Positions 34,978 to 46,874 are shown, counted from the stretch's first letter. The stretch: DNA of 64,000 nt from Amoebophrya sp. A120 (GCA_905178155.1 CAJINV010000008.1:1612001-1676000); one strand, 5' to 3'. Notes: generated by a model not told the origin, from the letters alone. A program made the numbers and translations.

Positions 34978-35544
34978 TCAGCGATAGGAATAGCCCGGAG
35001 CATCGACCACCTGGGTCATGATTTCGACTGCTGCACACATTGATAGACAAAGACCTAAGAAAACAAGTTTCAACATCCGAGCGAAAGACAAAACTGCTTT
35101 GCAGTTAGTGTGTACTACAGCTACACGAAGAAAGCCCGTATCACAGGAGATCTTCATTTGTTGATGTTGACTCACTACTAGTACGTAGAGGAAGTGGGGG
35201 GATTTTTCATTTCGATAAGAGGTCCAGGCCTCCATGGGCTTCGACGGCAATCGAGACCGCTCGTCCAGCACGATGTCCACCAAGATACAATCACCCGGCT
35301 TCACGATTTTGTTGTACTTCTGTCCGCTGGAGCCCATGATCAACTGTTCCGCGATGGGATCATTCGGCAAGTCGGAGGAAAATCTGCCGTCGAGTCCTGC
35401 CGCCGCCGCAGCGCGCTCCTGCGACTGCCGGATGGCGTGAACGCCTTCCGGCCCATGCCCGATGATGGAGTCATTCGGAATGTCGGCAGACGGAAAACCG
35501 AGGTCGCTCAACAAGGTCAGCGGATGCGTACGAATTTCCACCAT
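34978..35544 (-). CDS. Small unidentified protein, probably two exons
   Basis: The ATG at 35544 opens about 109 codons, with SDLGFPSADIPNDSIIGHG, an Ala/Gln/Arg-rich helix, and YNKIVKPGDCILVDIVL. The frame reaches 35218, where sequence like the end of an introner element begins. A last exon after TTGTTTTCTTAG (about 35055) could give CAAVEIMTQVVDAPGYSYR and a stop at 34978. No family was recognised. An alternative is that the last exon belongs to the 5' region of the phosphofructokinase gene, which starts just downstream. Confidence 0.4.
   Translation of the reverse strand: MVEIRTHPLTLLSDLGFPSADIPNDSIIGHGPEGVHAIRQSQERAAAAAGLDGRFSSDLPNDPIAEQLIMGSSGQKYNKIVKPGDCILVDIVLDERSRLPSKPMEAWTSYRNEKSPHFLYVLVVSQHQQMKISCDTGFLRVAVVHTNCKAVLSFARMLKLVFLGLCLSMCAAVEIMTQVVDAPGYSYR
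35188..35217. mobile_element. Possible end of a decayed introner element
   Basis: The sequence GTGGGGGGATTTTTC ending in CGATA resembles the right end of element E at 46.28 kb (GAGGGGGGATTTTTCC ending in AATA). It sits exactly where the coding frame of the small gene stops. No matching inverted end or duplication was found on the other side, so if real it is degraded. Confidence 0.3.
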
Positions 35545-36807
35545 GGTCAGTGCAATGCGTCTTAATTTTATGCCGTATTCCTCGACTTCTTTATTCCCGG
35601 ATGAAGGAAACAAATCAGATAAAAATCGAGGTAGTACTGAAAAGCGCTACGCACCAGCGCTGCTCACCGGTAAGAAAGTTGTCAATTGTGGAGGTAAATC
35701 AATGGTTCAAGAGAAAGGTTTATGTTTATGAATAAAGGTAAACAAATTATACATGGAAATGGACTGGTCAGATGTCAATGTGATAGCGAAAGGAAGAAAT
35801 GTCTCTGCGATCGGGTGGTCATGAAGAAAAACGTTTGCTTTTCAATTCAATACTAATACGTACACGCAAGCTGCGGCGGGGCACGCGTACGCGGCTCCGG
35901 TAGTGAAAAGTTGCATTTCCTCTTGCACTGCATCCACCGAGACCGACGTCTCAAACATATGACATATGTGATAGTGTTCGCTCTATGTGAGTATGAGGAT
36001 CTTTGGTCAGTGCGAAGCGGAAACAAATGATCGCCTCATCGTCATCCTCTCGTCCTGGGAATTAATTATACTTAATCTGCGGTGCTAATCTCAATGAATA
36101 TGGATTTTCATTTCCATTTGTCGCTCAAGCGTACTAGAGATCAACATCTTCATCTTTCGCTCAACTTCATGTGATGCGATTGGATTATTCTTGTCCGGTA
36201 GAGCAGTCGTGGCCCGATGAGGTTTCATACAGATGAACCGATTCGCGTGGAGCTCTCTCGCCTTGTTGTAGTAGTTGCAGAAACTGACGTTCGTCACACA
36301 GTGGTGCGATTCGATCCATCGTCCTTTTCTTGGTGGGCCGCATTCTTTTGTCATTTCTCTACTTCGTGTTTTTCGCAACTAAATTGAACTTCCATACTAA
36401 TTCCTGAACGCCCCGTTCTTGGTCAGCTGGGTCTTAGTCTTACATGCCCACACAGAGAGTCATCAACATACGATCATGAGTAATTATGATCTTCTGAATC
36501 TTCCACGTATTCTACGTGGTTATTTCCGTTATTTTTTGCAAAGGAGCTAAGATCTTAGTATACCGCATAGGTAGCAAAGGCGAAGATGGCGTAAAGCAAG
36601 TGAAGCCCCGCAATCATCGCCGCGCCACGACCCCAGACCATCAGTATTTAATGGGCTCCACCTCGAGAATTGAAGACTCCACAACTCATTGCCGTTTTCA
36701 TCGCTTGACGCGACTGCACCAAGATGCAGATGTTCCCGGAACCGACGTAGACGCAACCAACGTCTATTTCCGGAGAAATTGGCTCTCTCAATAACGAGTC
36801 GACCTTG
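35545..36807. other. Intergenic region
   Basis: No gene is supported. Frames are short and without domain character. A short palindrome-like run (CATATGACATATG) lies near 35957. Confidence 0.4.
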
Positions 36808-39111
36808 TCAGATCAACGGCGGTGCTGCAGAGGTCGTGACGTTGTTGAGAGCCTTCCACAATATTCTTTTGCCGCCGTGTGCGACCAGGTTGCGCCAGCT
36901 CCAGCGCTGAGGGTTGAACGCAAATCGGTTCATCCACCCGTCGGTCTTCTTGTTCCCCAACACAAACTGCCGGTGCTCCATGGCAACCAATATGCCGGGC
37001 CGCGTTCCAAACTCTTGCACAAACGCCAGGCATGTCGCTGAGGGCTTTCTTGCAGCGCCGGGTGGAAGGCCAGGAGGCCGGTCCTGCGTACTTCTAGCTT
37101 GTTCATCTTTCAAACTCTCCCGGTCTCGACCACTGGGTTGATCTATCTCCTGTTGTCCGTTTCGACCTGGCGCCAGAGTGGGAGGACACAAAGCAGCACC
37201 AGTGAGAGCACCCTGTGTCAGTTCGTATCCCTCGCGGACGGATGCAAAGTCCGGAGTTTCAACTTGTGTACTGCTCCTGGCAGCTTCGACCGGTTTCCGA
37301 AACAGGAGTCCGCCATCGTCAATTGGTTCGTCGAAAAAGATCTGCCTAGCTTTATCGACAAGAGCATGAATCACCTCGTTCCCTCTCTCCCTCGTCGTGG
37401 CGTCTTTCGCAGAATAAAGCGACGTGCGTGTCGAAGGTGGCTGAGGATTTTCTACCGATCTGCCCGTAAAGTTCGCATCTTTTTCATCTCCAGCGCTGAG
37501 GGTGGACATCCGGTGTTTATTCTTTTCTTCCAGCGCTCCTCCTGCAAAAGGTAGCTCCTTGAGGCCCGGAAGTAGGACGTACTCGCCATAAGGGCCCAAA
37601 CCAGTGTGCACGTCGATCCAAACCCTGTCGCGGTCTTCCATTTCTGCAAAAGTGTTCATGAGATACTGCAGGATTCGCACACTGGGTTCCCACTTCCCCG
37701 GAACGCCGCCGTACCAAAGTGCGGTTGGGCGATGATATTGCGCAGCGACCAAGGCACGCTTCAGCTTGGCGTATCCGCGACCGAAAAGCAACTCTTTGCC
37801 TGCGTTGAAAACGCATCGGAGGAAGACGGCAATTTCCTGAAGCGCCGGGAGGAGGTTCAGCTCGCTCGCTCGGCTATAATATGCTTGTTCGGGAGGTGCA
37901 GCTGCCCCTATTCCAGACGGCTGCTCGTGCTGCAGTGAGGCCGCTTTACCACTGCTTCCGCTACTAACGTGATCATCTTCGTCGAGGAGTATTTTTGACG
38001 TGGTGTCCGCCACTGCCGTTTTGTCGTAGGGATTCAGAATGTAGTCCAAGTCCTCGTATCCAGCAATGTTGGGGTCTCGGCTGCGTACTTGTACGGCCTC
38101 TTCGCGCGACAGTGCGTTCCGCATCAGATCAACGTTGTTTTCGTTAAAGCGGCGGTAGTGACGCATGCCAAAGGGGTTGATGCAGTGCACCAGAAGAATC
38201 TTGCGGATTTTCGCATTCGATCTTCTTGCTCGCGCCGAGCCTGTATCCGCATCGTCCAGAAGATCTTGTTGCACATCAGCGCCCTTTTCGTGCAAGTCAG
38301 GACTTTCTCCTTGTGGCACAAAACTACCTCTCGCGGATGAGGAGCCAACGACGATCTCGCGCAAGAGCTCCTGCAAAAATTGGACTTGAATGGCAGATCC
38401 GGCATAAGCCTCGGCGCCGTGCGTACCACTTGAATGGATTACGTCGTGGATTTCCTGGTCACGACGACCAGAAGGAGCGCCATTTAGATTTGCTTTCGAT
38501 GGTGATGCGTCCGGTCCGTCGCTGTTGCTGGTGTGATTGTCTTTCGTTGCTCCATCACTGGATGCAGGATTCGACTCAACGACATCCACCGACCCCGTCG
38601 CTACCGTAAGCACCACTGCGTCCACCGTGTTCGCGGCAGCGCGCTCGCGGTCGTTGAAGCCATCAATCAGCTTGATCTTTTTCCCATCACCACTTCTTGC
38701 GTTATTCTCGTCATGGACGTCGACGCTTGCAAATTTGATACTTTCTACTCGAGATCCACCCAAAAGCTTCGCCAAGGCTCGGTTCCTTGCTTCTACTCTC
38801 TTCTGTCGGCTAATTTTGATTGAGGTGTTCTCTGCGCTTCTACTGGTTTGAGCGTGGTGGGCCCCAATGTCGCCCTGTGGAAGCACCTGATCGCGCAGCG
38901 TGACACCGAGAATGCGGAACTTTTCTCGCGCCTCTGTGTACGAGCGGCTCCAGTAGCAGGCTTCCGGCGTAGGCCAGGAAACGATGGAAGCTGCCGAGTG
39001 GAGCGGACAATGCCACGTGATGGTAAGTCCGAAAGCATCTTCGTCAATAACATAACAATAGAAAAAAATTGCCGCAATGGCCACAAAAACGTAATATTTG
39101 GCACCCAGCAT
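36808..39111 (-). CDS. Membrane-anchored M14-like (DUF2817-type) peptidase
   Basis: This is a metallocarboxypeptidase-fold protein of the DUF2817 kind. The likely zinc motif is SSGTHGAEAYAGSAIQ (His and Glu), the substrate-binding segment is NPFGMRHYRRFNENNVDLMRN, and the second His lies in WIDVHTGLGPYG. The first possible codon is a TTG at 39144, but the ATG at 39111 places a hydrophobic anchor (YYVFVAIAAIFFYCYVI) directly at the N-terminus, so it was chosen (767 residues). Three Ser/Asp-rich insertions break the domain: before the HGAE motif, after it, and between the substrate-binding segment and the second His. The usual NxDLNRN is DLMRN here, a change at a substrate-contact position. The frame is intronless. 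Substrate unknown; placement in the lumen or outside is inferred. Confidence 0.7.
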   Translation of the reverse strand: MLGAKYYVFVAIAAIFFYCYVIDEDAFGLTITWHCPLHSAASIVSWPTPEACYWSRSYTEAREKFRILGVTLRDQVLPQGDIGAHHAQTSRSAENTSIKISRQKRVEARNRALAKLLGGSRVESIKFASVDVHDENNARSGDGKKIKLIDGFNDRERAAANTVDAVVLTVATGSVDVVESNPASSDGATKDNHTSNSDGPDASPSKANLNGAPSGRRDQEIHDVIHSSGTHGAEAYAGSAIQVQFLQELLREIVVGSSSARGSFVPQGESPDLHEKGADVQQDLLDDADTGSARARRSNAKIRKILLVHCINPFGMRHYRRFNENNVDLMRNALSREEAVQVRSRDPNIAGYEDLDYILNPYDKTAVADTTSKILLDEDDHVSSGSSGKAASLQHEQPSGIGAAAPPEQAYYSRASELNLLPALQEIAVFLRCVFNAGKELLFGRGYAKLKRALVAAQYHRPTALWYGGVPGKWEPSVRILQYLMNTFAEMEDRDRVWIDVHTGLGPYGEYVLLPGLKELPFAGGALEEKNKHRMSTLSAGDEKDANFTGRSVENPQPPSTRTSLYSAKDATTRERGNEVIHALVDKARQIFFDEPIDDGGLLFRKPVEAARSSTQVETPDFASVREGYELTQGALTGAALCPPTLAPGRNGQQEIDQPSGRDRESLKDEQARSTQDRPPGLPPGAARKPSATCLAFVQEFGTRPGILVAMEHRQFVLGNKKTDGWMNRFAFNPQRWSWRNLVAHGGKRILWKALNNVTTSAAPPLI

Positions 39112-39555
39112 GCTTGCCGCGGAGATCCTGTGCTCGGTCAACACCCTGCACCATCAACAAACTATTTCTATTGGGTGAAAGTGCACAAAAACCTGATGCT
39201 GATACTTCGCTGTGACACCAGGTTGCGCTAAAACAACAACATCAACATCACCGAGTGTCAAAAACACAATCAGAAAAACAAGCTGCATCGTACGGGCCGG
39301 TCGTCAAGCGAAATTCGTACAAATCCGAAACCGTACGAACTTTTTCTTTGTATTTAATCCGTACTTAGTGTGATCGCGTCGGTGCTGTAAAACATGTCTC
39401 GTTTGTTCTGATTTGTTGCAGCTGATTCATCTGACTGTTTTTTGACAGAATTTGAATTCTTGGGATGGTCCGATTCTGAACATCGATAACACTGTCAAGT
39501 AGAGTCTCCATACCACAAAACAAAGTCTGCATGTGACTCGACGGGGTCTCGGATT
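39112..39555. other. Intergenic region
   Basis: This is the spacer between the peptidase start and the stop of the next upstream gene. Nothing was recognised. Confidence 0.4.
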
Positions 39556-40964
39556 TCACTGCAAATTTTCTCCGTACGAGATGAGTTCCTCGAGCGAAGA
39601 CTTTTGCTGCGCGCCAGCTGCACTTGCACCGTGACTCTGACCTCCGAAAGGGTCCTTGTAGGTTCTTTCTAGGGAGTCGCTATCAACGAGCTTCGAGTCT
39701 GCCGCCAGGGATTTTTCGAACATGCTGCGCCGGTTTAGCGTCTGCCGGTCTTCCACACGGGGCGAGCTTTGCAGCATTGGCGTGCCGCCATTCGCGGTCG
39801 TGGTAACCGGGAAGTTCATGAGATTTTGGAAATCCAAATTGTTTTGATTCACGCCGGCACCGTAGCGGCCAGGCGGTACGCCAAACTGATTGAAACCGCC
39901 TGCTGCACCATTGATGTTGTTGTGCAGGCGGGAGAACTGAAAGGACGACAAGTCGCCGGCGCTGCCGCTCGCGAAGGGATTCAAAGTCGGTCCCAGACCG
40001 CCGCTCGAACTGGCGTAGTGACTCGAAAAACTTCCGCCCGGTCGCCCCCCTGCAGCTCCCGCGTTGCTGCTCAGCAGGTTGAAGTTTGGCGGCGGCTTTC
40101 CGCGTTGCTGGATCAGGGCCTCCTTCAGACCCTTCAGCTCGTCCGCCTTCTCCTCCAGCTTTTGGTCGCGCAGCTCGTGCACCACTTTGCGCGCCTCATC
40201 CCGCTGCGCCCGAAGCTCCTGCACCTGAGTTTCCAGATGCTTCACGAAACTCTGCTGCTGCGCCATCATCTCGGTGATGATGTGCGAAGTTTCCTCCGTG
40301 TGGGTGTCCAAGATCGTGTTCAGCTTCGTGCCGGGCGTGCGTGCGCTCAAAGGTTCCACCACCTGCTGAAGACGTTCTGCTGGTTGTTGTACCCGCTGCT
40401 GATCAACATGTTGTACATTGTGGCTGTACCCGGACATCACCGGACTTCCTCGCTGTTCCAACACGACCCTTGGTGTCCTCGTGGCGCTCACTTCTGCCTG
40501 GCCTGGGGGCACGACGATCCGCGCGCTGTTCATCTGACTGCGTGGGGTTTTCTTCGTGCTGATCTCGGACCGGTCATTTTTCGACTCGGTGAGCAGCTGG
40601 AGGGAAGACTGTGGCTGTTGACTCACCATATTACCGGCTGAACGGTCCTCCGCCTCCGCGATGGCTGACTCGTCAAACATCGGCGGTCGCGCGCGCCGCA
40701 CCTCCTCCTCGTACCGGAGACGTTCTGCCTCGATTTCGCGGCGCACGCGCTCCTCCTCGCGTCTCTCCGCTTCCAGCTCGCGCTGTCGTGCCTCCTCCCG
40801 GCTCCTCGTCTGCTCGGCCATTTGGGCCTCGAGATCGCGGCGCTGCTGGGCGATCCGCTCGCGCTTTCGGGCATTTTCCTCTTCCTTCGTGGTAGTTCCC
40901 TGGTAAAGCAGAGATCCGTTGTGGACTGCCGAGGTGTCTCGGTCTGGCGGACCAGCCGCAGCTG
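39556..40964 (-). CDS. Coiled-coil protein, possible ciliary/centrosomal component
   Basis: A continuous frame follows a good acceptor (CTTCTTCACTCAACAACATTCAG at 40965) and ends with TGA at 39556, giving about 468 residues. The N-terminal part is an Arg/Glu coiled coil (ARKRERIAQQRRDLEAQ, then RREEERVRREIEAERLRYEE). A disordered Ser/Thr/Gln region follows, then a second coiled coil near the middle (LETQVQELRAQRDEARKVV) and a Gly/Asn/Phe-rich tail. The first exon with the start codon was not found. Composition resembles the gene immediately upstream, and the two might be parts of one locus, but no phase-matched junction was found. Confidence 0.55.
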
Positions 40965-41219
40965 AATGTTGTTGAGTGAAGAAGCGTAAAAACGGTATTC
41001 CCCGTCGTAACCAACTACAGCATTTTTACAGTTGTTTACTTAGCTGCTAACTTTATTCGTAGACGTAGTCATCTAGGGCGCGCACTACCGACATTGATGA
41101 TTACAATTGTCATCATCGTCATCATGTTAGTGCTTGTCCTGTGAAAGTTTCTGTCGTTCTGTTCTCTTTCATTTCTTCTTGGACGTGCACGCGAACATCG
41201 TGCTTTCGACATTTCGGTG

Positions 41220-44200
41220 TCATTCTACAGTCCAGGTTTCATCCTGGTTGCGATAGAAAGCCACCCCCGCGACGTACTTCACTTCTCTTCCACTGTTTTC
41301 ACAGAAGTCGTCGCCGCACGCCTCGAACAGCACCTCTGGGTCACATTCTAGTTGCCACGCACCTTCCCGTGCGCCGGGCACTCTGCGCCAGCGCTTGCCG
41401 CTAATCTTCGATGAGATTTCCTGCCTTTTTTCCTCTTCTTCCGCTCGTTGTTGCTGGATTCTTTTTCTCTGTTCCGCGTTCCTTGCTTCCATTTTTGGCG
41501 TTACTGTTTTTACTTTCCTCTGCCGGTCTGCTCTCTCTGTGGCCACAATTGTGGTCAAAGATAATATAGTAAATGGTGGCAGGAAAAACAACGTGCGACA
41601 TTGTAAATGTTCCAGTTTTATTGCATTGCGTCTCAGTTACAATTCGATTCTACTAGGTCGACATCATGAAAATGAATGTCAAGTCAATACAGAAAAAGCT
41701 GCTTTCTAGGTGCTGGATATTTTTCGCTCTGCCACCCGCGCCCGCACCCACTCTGTTGTTCATCCCACTGTCATAGTCACCTCTGAAAACACCCGAGTGG
41801 TCTGCGCCGTCAACCCCACGACCTTCGTCAAAACTTACCTTTGGCTGGCTTGCGCGCGCCGCTGGCCCGCGCGGATTGTCGCTGAGGCGGTTTTGATAGT
41901 TGCTGGCGTTCACGTCGAGCAGCTTTTGCCTGCGGTCGTCCTCCAATCTATCCAAGGCGGCCTTCTCCTCTGCCACGGCGCGCCGGATCTTTTCCTCCTC
42001 CGCAAGGTCTTCCGCCTGCTTCCGGCGGTTCTCCTCCTCCTTCCGCCGCCTCTTCTCCTCGATCTGTTTCGCCAGCTCAGCCTGGTACTGAACCGCCTTT
42101 AGCCGCTTCGCGTCCATCTGCTTTTCCTGGAGCGGGTCGACGAGCACCTGCTTGTTGTAGTTGGGCACAACTACATTGTTCTGGTGAAGGTCTGCTACCA
42201 CCGGCCCGGCCATTGCCTCGTGGGTGGACGCAGACGTCGCAAAGGGCGGCGCGGACGCTTTGTGCGGGGAGCCGGAGTGTCGCCGCTGCCTCAGCAGGTC
42301 CTGTTCCGCGCGAGACGCGAAGGCCTTCACCTTTTCCGGCGACTCAAGCAGCGGGTTCTTGAACATGTGAAGACTTTTGTTGTTTTCCTTCGCGTCCTTC
42401 ATTAACAGCAAAGCCCGGTTGTATTCCGCACACTCGTCCCGAAGTTCCTGCCGGCGGCGCTCTTCGGCGGATACTGTAGGCACCGTGCCGGCGGGAGCCA
42501 TCGCGATCGGGTTCCGCCGCGCCTCTTGAAACCGCGAAGGGCTGCGGCCGTGGTCGCCGGCTGCATTTATGCTGGTATTCGTTGCAGTTGCAACTCTAAT
42601 GTTGTTCTGCGCGCCGTAAACATCCTGCTCCACGCCTCGCTGTGGATCTTCAGCCCCTGGCTCGCCAGATCGGGGGAGCTGCTGCGGTGCGGTGCGCTGC
42701 AACTTGTCGCCGGGCTCGAAGCCGGGTGGTACGGCGTTTTGCGGCTGGGCCTGCGGCGAAATGGCGTTGTAAAAGGTGAGCAGGTCGCGGCCTCGCTGTG
42801 CGAATGACTCTTGCATCGCAGTGTTCAGATCTGGATGGCGCCGGTTGAAGGCGTCGTCCGCCCCCGCATGCTCATCCTGCATCCGATCGGAGAGAAGGAG
42901 GTGCTTCTTGTCGTAGAGGTCGTCAGCCATCTTTGCCGCGTCGGGACCTGGGCGACGTGTTGGGAGTTTATTGTGAACAACGCAATGGCACTCGAGATGA
43001 AAGCGGTCTCACTAAACTGATCATGGTCATGTTCATGGAAGAACCGCAGAACTACAACGATGGTCGTCAGACCCACCACCTACACGCACAGCGGAGCCTG
43101 CTGGATAATTATGCTGCAAAACCCGAACAAGAAAAATTTAAATTGCTACCACCTCCCCGCACGAGCGCCTTTTGATACAGCTCCTCCAGCTCCTGCATGC
43201 GCTTCTCTTGCACTTGAGGGTCGTACCGAGATCGGCTGCCTGTGGAAGCGGTTCTGCCGCGGAAGGACGGGTCTCCAGACAGGCCGTCGCCCCTACCACG
43301 TTCGACGGTCGTTACTCCCCCGATCGGTACCGCCGACGGAGCAGGTTGTGGCGGAGAGAGCGAAACTCCAGGTCGCGAAACGGCGTCGGTGGCATCCCTG
43401 CCAGGAGCCTGTACTACATCGCGATGTTCATCCGACGAGCGCACCATATTCAAAGCGTCTTGCAGCGGATGTCTCTGCGGCCCCGATCCCCCGAGCTGCC
43501 CCCGACGAGCAGCAGGGCTGTATTGTCCGTGGAGCGGGGAGAGTTTTGCATTGATCGTCGAAATGGTCTTCTGGTAGTCGTCGACGACCTGTTGGTCGGT
43601 GACGGTTGCGGGATTCGAGTTCATCGACGCCGTGCGTTGGTATTCCTCCTCCAGAAACTTATTCTGCGCGGCCACGTGCTTCTGCTCGATCATCCGTTTG
43701 TTGTACGCCGCCGCCGCAACTTCAGCCGCGTGCCGCTTGGCCTGAGCCTCGGCCGCGAGCGCGCCCGCAGTAGTAGTGGACGATCCCTTCGGGGGAGCTT
43801 GTGCGGAAGTGCCGTCGCAGTCGTTCGCTCCCGGGTGCTGTGGCGGACTCGAAGCTACCATCTCAGCGCTTTTCTGCAAAGCCATTCTGCGATTGAAATC
43901 CGCTGCCAGAATGGCTTGCTCGCGTTTACGAACGCGCTCTTCAGCTTCTCGATCCTTCAAGAGCAAGCCGTCCCCGCGTGCGGTGATATGCTCGACGTCG
44001 TAGTCCCTGCTCTTATCGACAACATCCGTTGTGATAGCCGCCGCGCTCTGGTCGGCAGCCCTCGGGGGCTTGTATGCGACTTTATCCGCGGGAACGAAGG
44101 GATTTGAGCTTTCCTGCATGGGACGAGGGCTACTTGCTGATGCCTCTTCCAGCATGGCGAGTTGCCGATTCAGCATCTCCATTTTGTTGTAGTTCGCGGT

Positions 44201-46874
44201 CAACTGCGCAAGCCGTTTCCGCTCCGCTGCAGTCTCTTCCGCACGATCGGGCAGAAAACTGCCTCCCGCAGCAGCAGCAGCAGCAGCATGTGGCAGACTC
44301 GAAGGCACAAGACCTACACCTGCTGACAGGTCCCCTCCACTGGTGTCGCCCGTTCTCCTCGGGTTAGCGGCGCTCGCAGGAGGCTGCAGCGGCTGCGCTT
44401 CGTGGTCCGCGAAGTACCCAAGCGATGCTGTTCCAATCTGCAGATCAGGCGGAGACGGAGTTGCTGCGTTGAAAGCACCAGGGTTCTCTTCAGCATCTAC
44501 AGTAGCTTTCTTCAGTATTCCAGCAACATCCACGTGCGGATTCAGCTCGGGCACGACAGCTTCCTCATTAGCCTCAGGCTCAGCGGGTCCGTCATCTGCA
44601 TTGATGTAGGAGCTCCGCCGGTCCAAATGTTCCACTATAGCTGCGGCGCTGCCTCCCGTCGCAATGCTTTTCGCTGCCGCCTGCTGAGGAGCGGCACTTT
44701 CAACTCCAGTGATGGGGTTCACGTCCTTCGACGGTAGCGGCTGGCCGCGCTGCGCCTTTTTCTGAAGTTGATTGAAGCTTGCTACCTCTTGAGCCATCTC
44801 CTTGCGGCGACGCGCGTAATCGTCGCTGGCTCCACCGATTCCGAAAGCGGTTTCTTCTTTCTGAATCCGGGCATCGCCGCTGCTGGATGAAGATGATCCT
44901 CCATTCGCGAATCTCTTGTTCGTCGTCGAGAGATCTGCTTCATCCCGCATTTTGTACTCCTGTGCTAGCTGCTCCTCGCGCTGCCGCGCAAGCTGGGCAT
45001 TGTAGTCAGCAGTCATGCGAGCGCGCTTGCGCCGGTTCGCAACTTCCGTTGCCCCCTCGAGGCTCGCACTGGGGAACGCAAGACCGATGTTATTGCGCTC
45101 ATCCACTGCTTCTGTCGTTTCAGAGGTACCTACTTCAGCACCTGTGCGACTGCCTCTCTCTCTGTTTTGGTTTGTCGCTTCCTTATTTTCGTCCGTGTGC
45201 TGTGCTGGAAATATCGGTGACGTCTTTACAATCTTTGCAGGACCTGGCGGCGCTACGCTTCCTGCGTTTCTGGCATCATGATCTCCACTATCGTACTCGT
45301 CCAGGCTGACTCGCTCCTTTCCATTTATTCGCCCCGAAGAGTTATGGCCCACCTCTGCTGAAATTGAAAACGATTCCAGGTTGGTCCGGTTTAGTGGGGA
45401 GCTCTGACTGCGCAAGTCCATCTTATTATCGACCGAATAGGAGTGATCCGAAGCAGTTACATTGAACTTTTGATCTTCCGACGCAGCCGCGTCCCCGTCC
45501 TGAAAGCGGACGCTGCGCTGAAACGGTTCGCTCTTCCTGCTTTTCTCATCCGACCGGGTGGCTTGTGCTTCTTTTTTCTCCGAAGAAGTGTCGTTTCCAG
45601 CACTGGGATTTGCGTCGTTAGTTGTAGTACCAGGAGCGCTCTCCTGGACAAACTTCTGCTTTTCCGTTTTCAAGCGCCATATATCAAAAGAAAAAACTGT
45701 TTCACTGTAAACTTGTAATGCAGAAACTGTATCTGAGAAGTGTTTGTCTTGCTACACATGCAAATCACTAGATTTTTAGCTGTGTTTTCCCTTAGGAATC
45801 TCGCATGGCAAATTTTCTCTGTGATGTAGAGCAAACTTGTGATGCAAAACTTGCAAAATCCTTACAGTGAAACACTTTTTTCGTACGATACCATACCTCC
45901 AGCAAGTATTCGTCCGGCAGCTTGGGATACTGGGAGCGAAAATTTTCGTAGTCTTTTATCAAAAGGAAAAATCCCCCCTCCCCATATTGAAAACGTATCC
46001 GTGTGAAAATTTGTGATGCGCATTTGTGACCTCAAATCATGTCTGTCTTGCAAGAAGGCAACTCCAGAGAGCGCCCCGCATTTTGCAGGCGGTTTGTGAT
46101 GCTGTTGGGCTTAGAGCATACACGTTTGTCATGCTAGGCGCTTACGTCAAAACCTCTCGACTGAGGCTTGACATATGCCTGCAATCCTCTATTGCAAGAC
46201 AAATCTGATTTGCGTACGGAAATCCAGCATCAGAAACTTCGTTTCGATATGGGGAGGGGGGATTTTTCCTCACAATATCTTTGCGCAGCCGCTCTTTCAA
46301 CACCCTGTAGAAGTGCAGGTATACTTACATTTTTTCCGTTCTTGTTTGCTATATTGCAGCTATCATAAACTAAGAAGCTGCTCAGTACGACTACGAGTGC
46401 AGCTCCAACACTTCTCACAACGCCGTAGTAAGAGCACCAATTTTTTGAAAATGTCTACGCCTACGTGTACACATCCAAGAATTCCTTTTTGAGTTTTTAC
46501 GCAGGAGGAGTTCACAACTGCGCTGCTCGTCTTTACCTTTGACTCATGGCGGAGCTGTCCGGGGGCTTCTGGGGAGAAAGCAAAGACATGTCGGTCTCGG
46601 ATGGCGGTACGTTACCAGCGCCTGCCGTAGAAGTTCCACCCGAGGCGGTCGCTTTTGATGGCGATGCGGGCTTGGTTGTCTTCGGTGCCTTGATAAGAGA
46701 CGGAACGAGTAGTCCGTTGCCTGCGGAAATGGGTTTTTCTGGCGGTACTTTCTCTCCGACCTCACCTCCATAGCCACCGGCCGCGCCGCTAAAGACTTCA
46801 CCCCCACGGCGGGCTCGGCGTTCCTGGTCCCGCAGTGCGAGCCTCCTCGCACGCTCTTTCGCGGTCTCGTCCAT
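41220..46874 (-). CDS. Large coiled-coil protein, CSPP1-like (centrosome/cilium), split by two introner elements
   Basis: Exons are 46874-46537 (starting MDETAKERARRLALRDQER), 46304-46278, 45951-45891, 45676-43153, 42947-41839 and probably 41534-41220. All phases agree and give about 1457 residues. Short helices repeat through the protein with the pattern Tyr/Phe-Asn before a basic coil: TADYNAQLARQREEQ, TANYNKMEMLNRQL, AADFNRRMALQK and AAYNKRMIEQK. A strong coil occurs in exon 5 (QAELAKQIEEKRRRKEEE). Such YxxxLxxQIEEK repeats are reminiscent of CSPP1-type proteins of cilia and spindle poles. Exon 5 ends at a near-perfect donor (AAAG|GTAAGT). The last exon has a Cys-containing globular end and could instead be a separate small gene. 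Element E splits exons 2 and 3, and element F splits exons 3 and 4. A (GCA)7 run near 44270 encodes poly-Ala. Confidence 0.55.
45682..45890. mobile_element. Introner-like element F (third TIR family)
   Basis: The element is 209 bp with inverted ends. The left is TATCAAAAG followed by AAAAAACTGTTTCACTGTAA; the right, read inward, is TATCGTACG followed by AAAAAAGTGTTTCACTGTAA. The exact duplication CCATA lies at 45677-45681 and 45891-45895. Removing the element and one duplication rejoins the host frame as LLEVWRLKTEK. Its ends differ from the other families, but the interior shares words such as GCATCACAA. Confidence 0.8.
45957..46277. mobile_element. Introner-like element E (second TIR family)
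   Basis: The element is 321 bp with inverted ends: TATCAAAAGG followed by AAAAATCCCCCCTCCCCATAT on the left, and on the right, read inward, TATTGTGAGG followed by AAAAATCCCCCCTCCCCATAT. The exact duplication TCTTT lies at 45952-45956 and 46278-46282. Removal rejoins the host frame as ERLRKDYENFR. In the transcript it begins TATT then GTGAGG, a possible donor. Confidence 0.85.

Noticed and set aside
44268-44292. GCA triplet run as an expandable repeat of interest
   Set aside because: Only about seven units, coding poly-Ala within a long disordered protein; not unusual.
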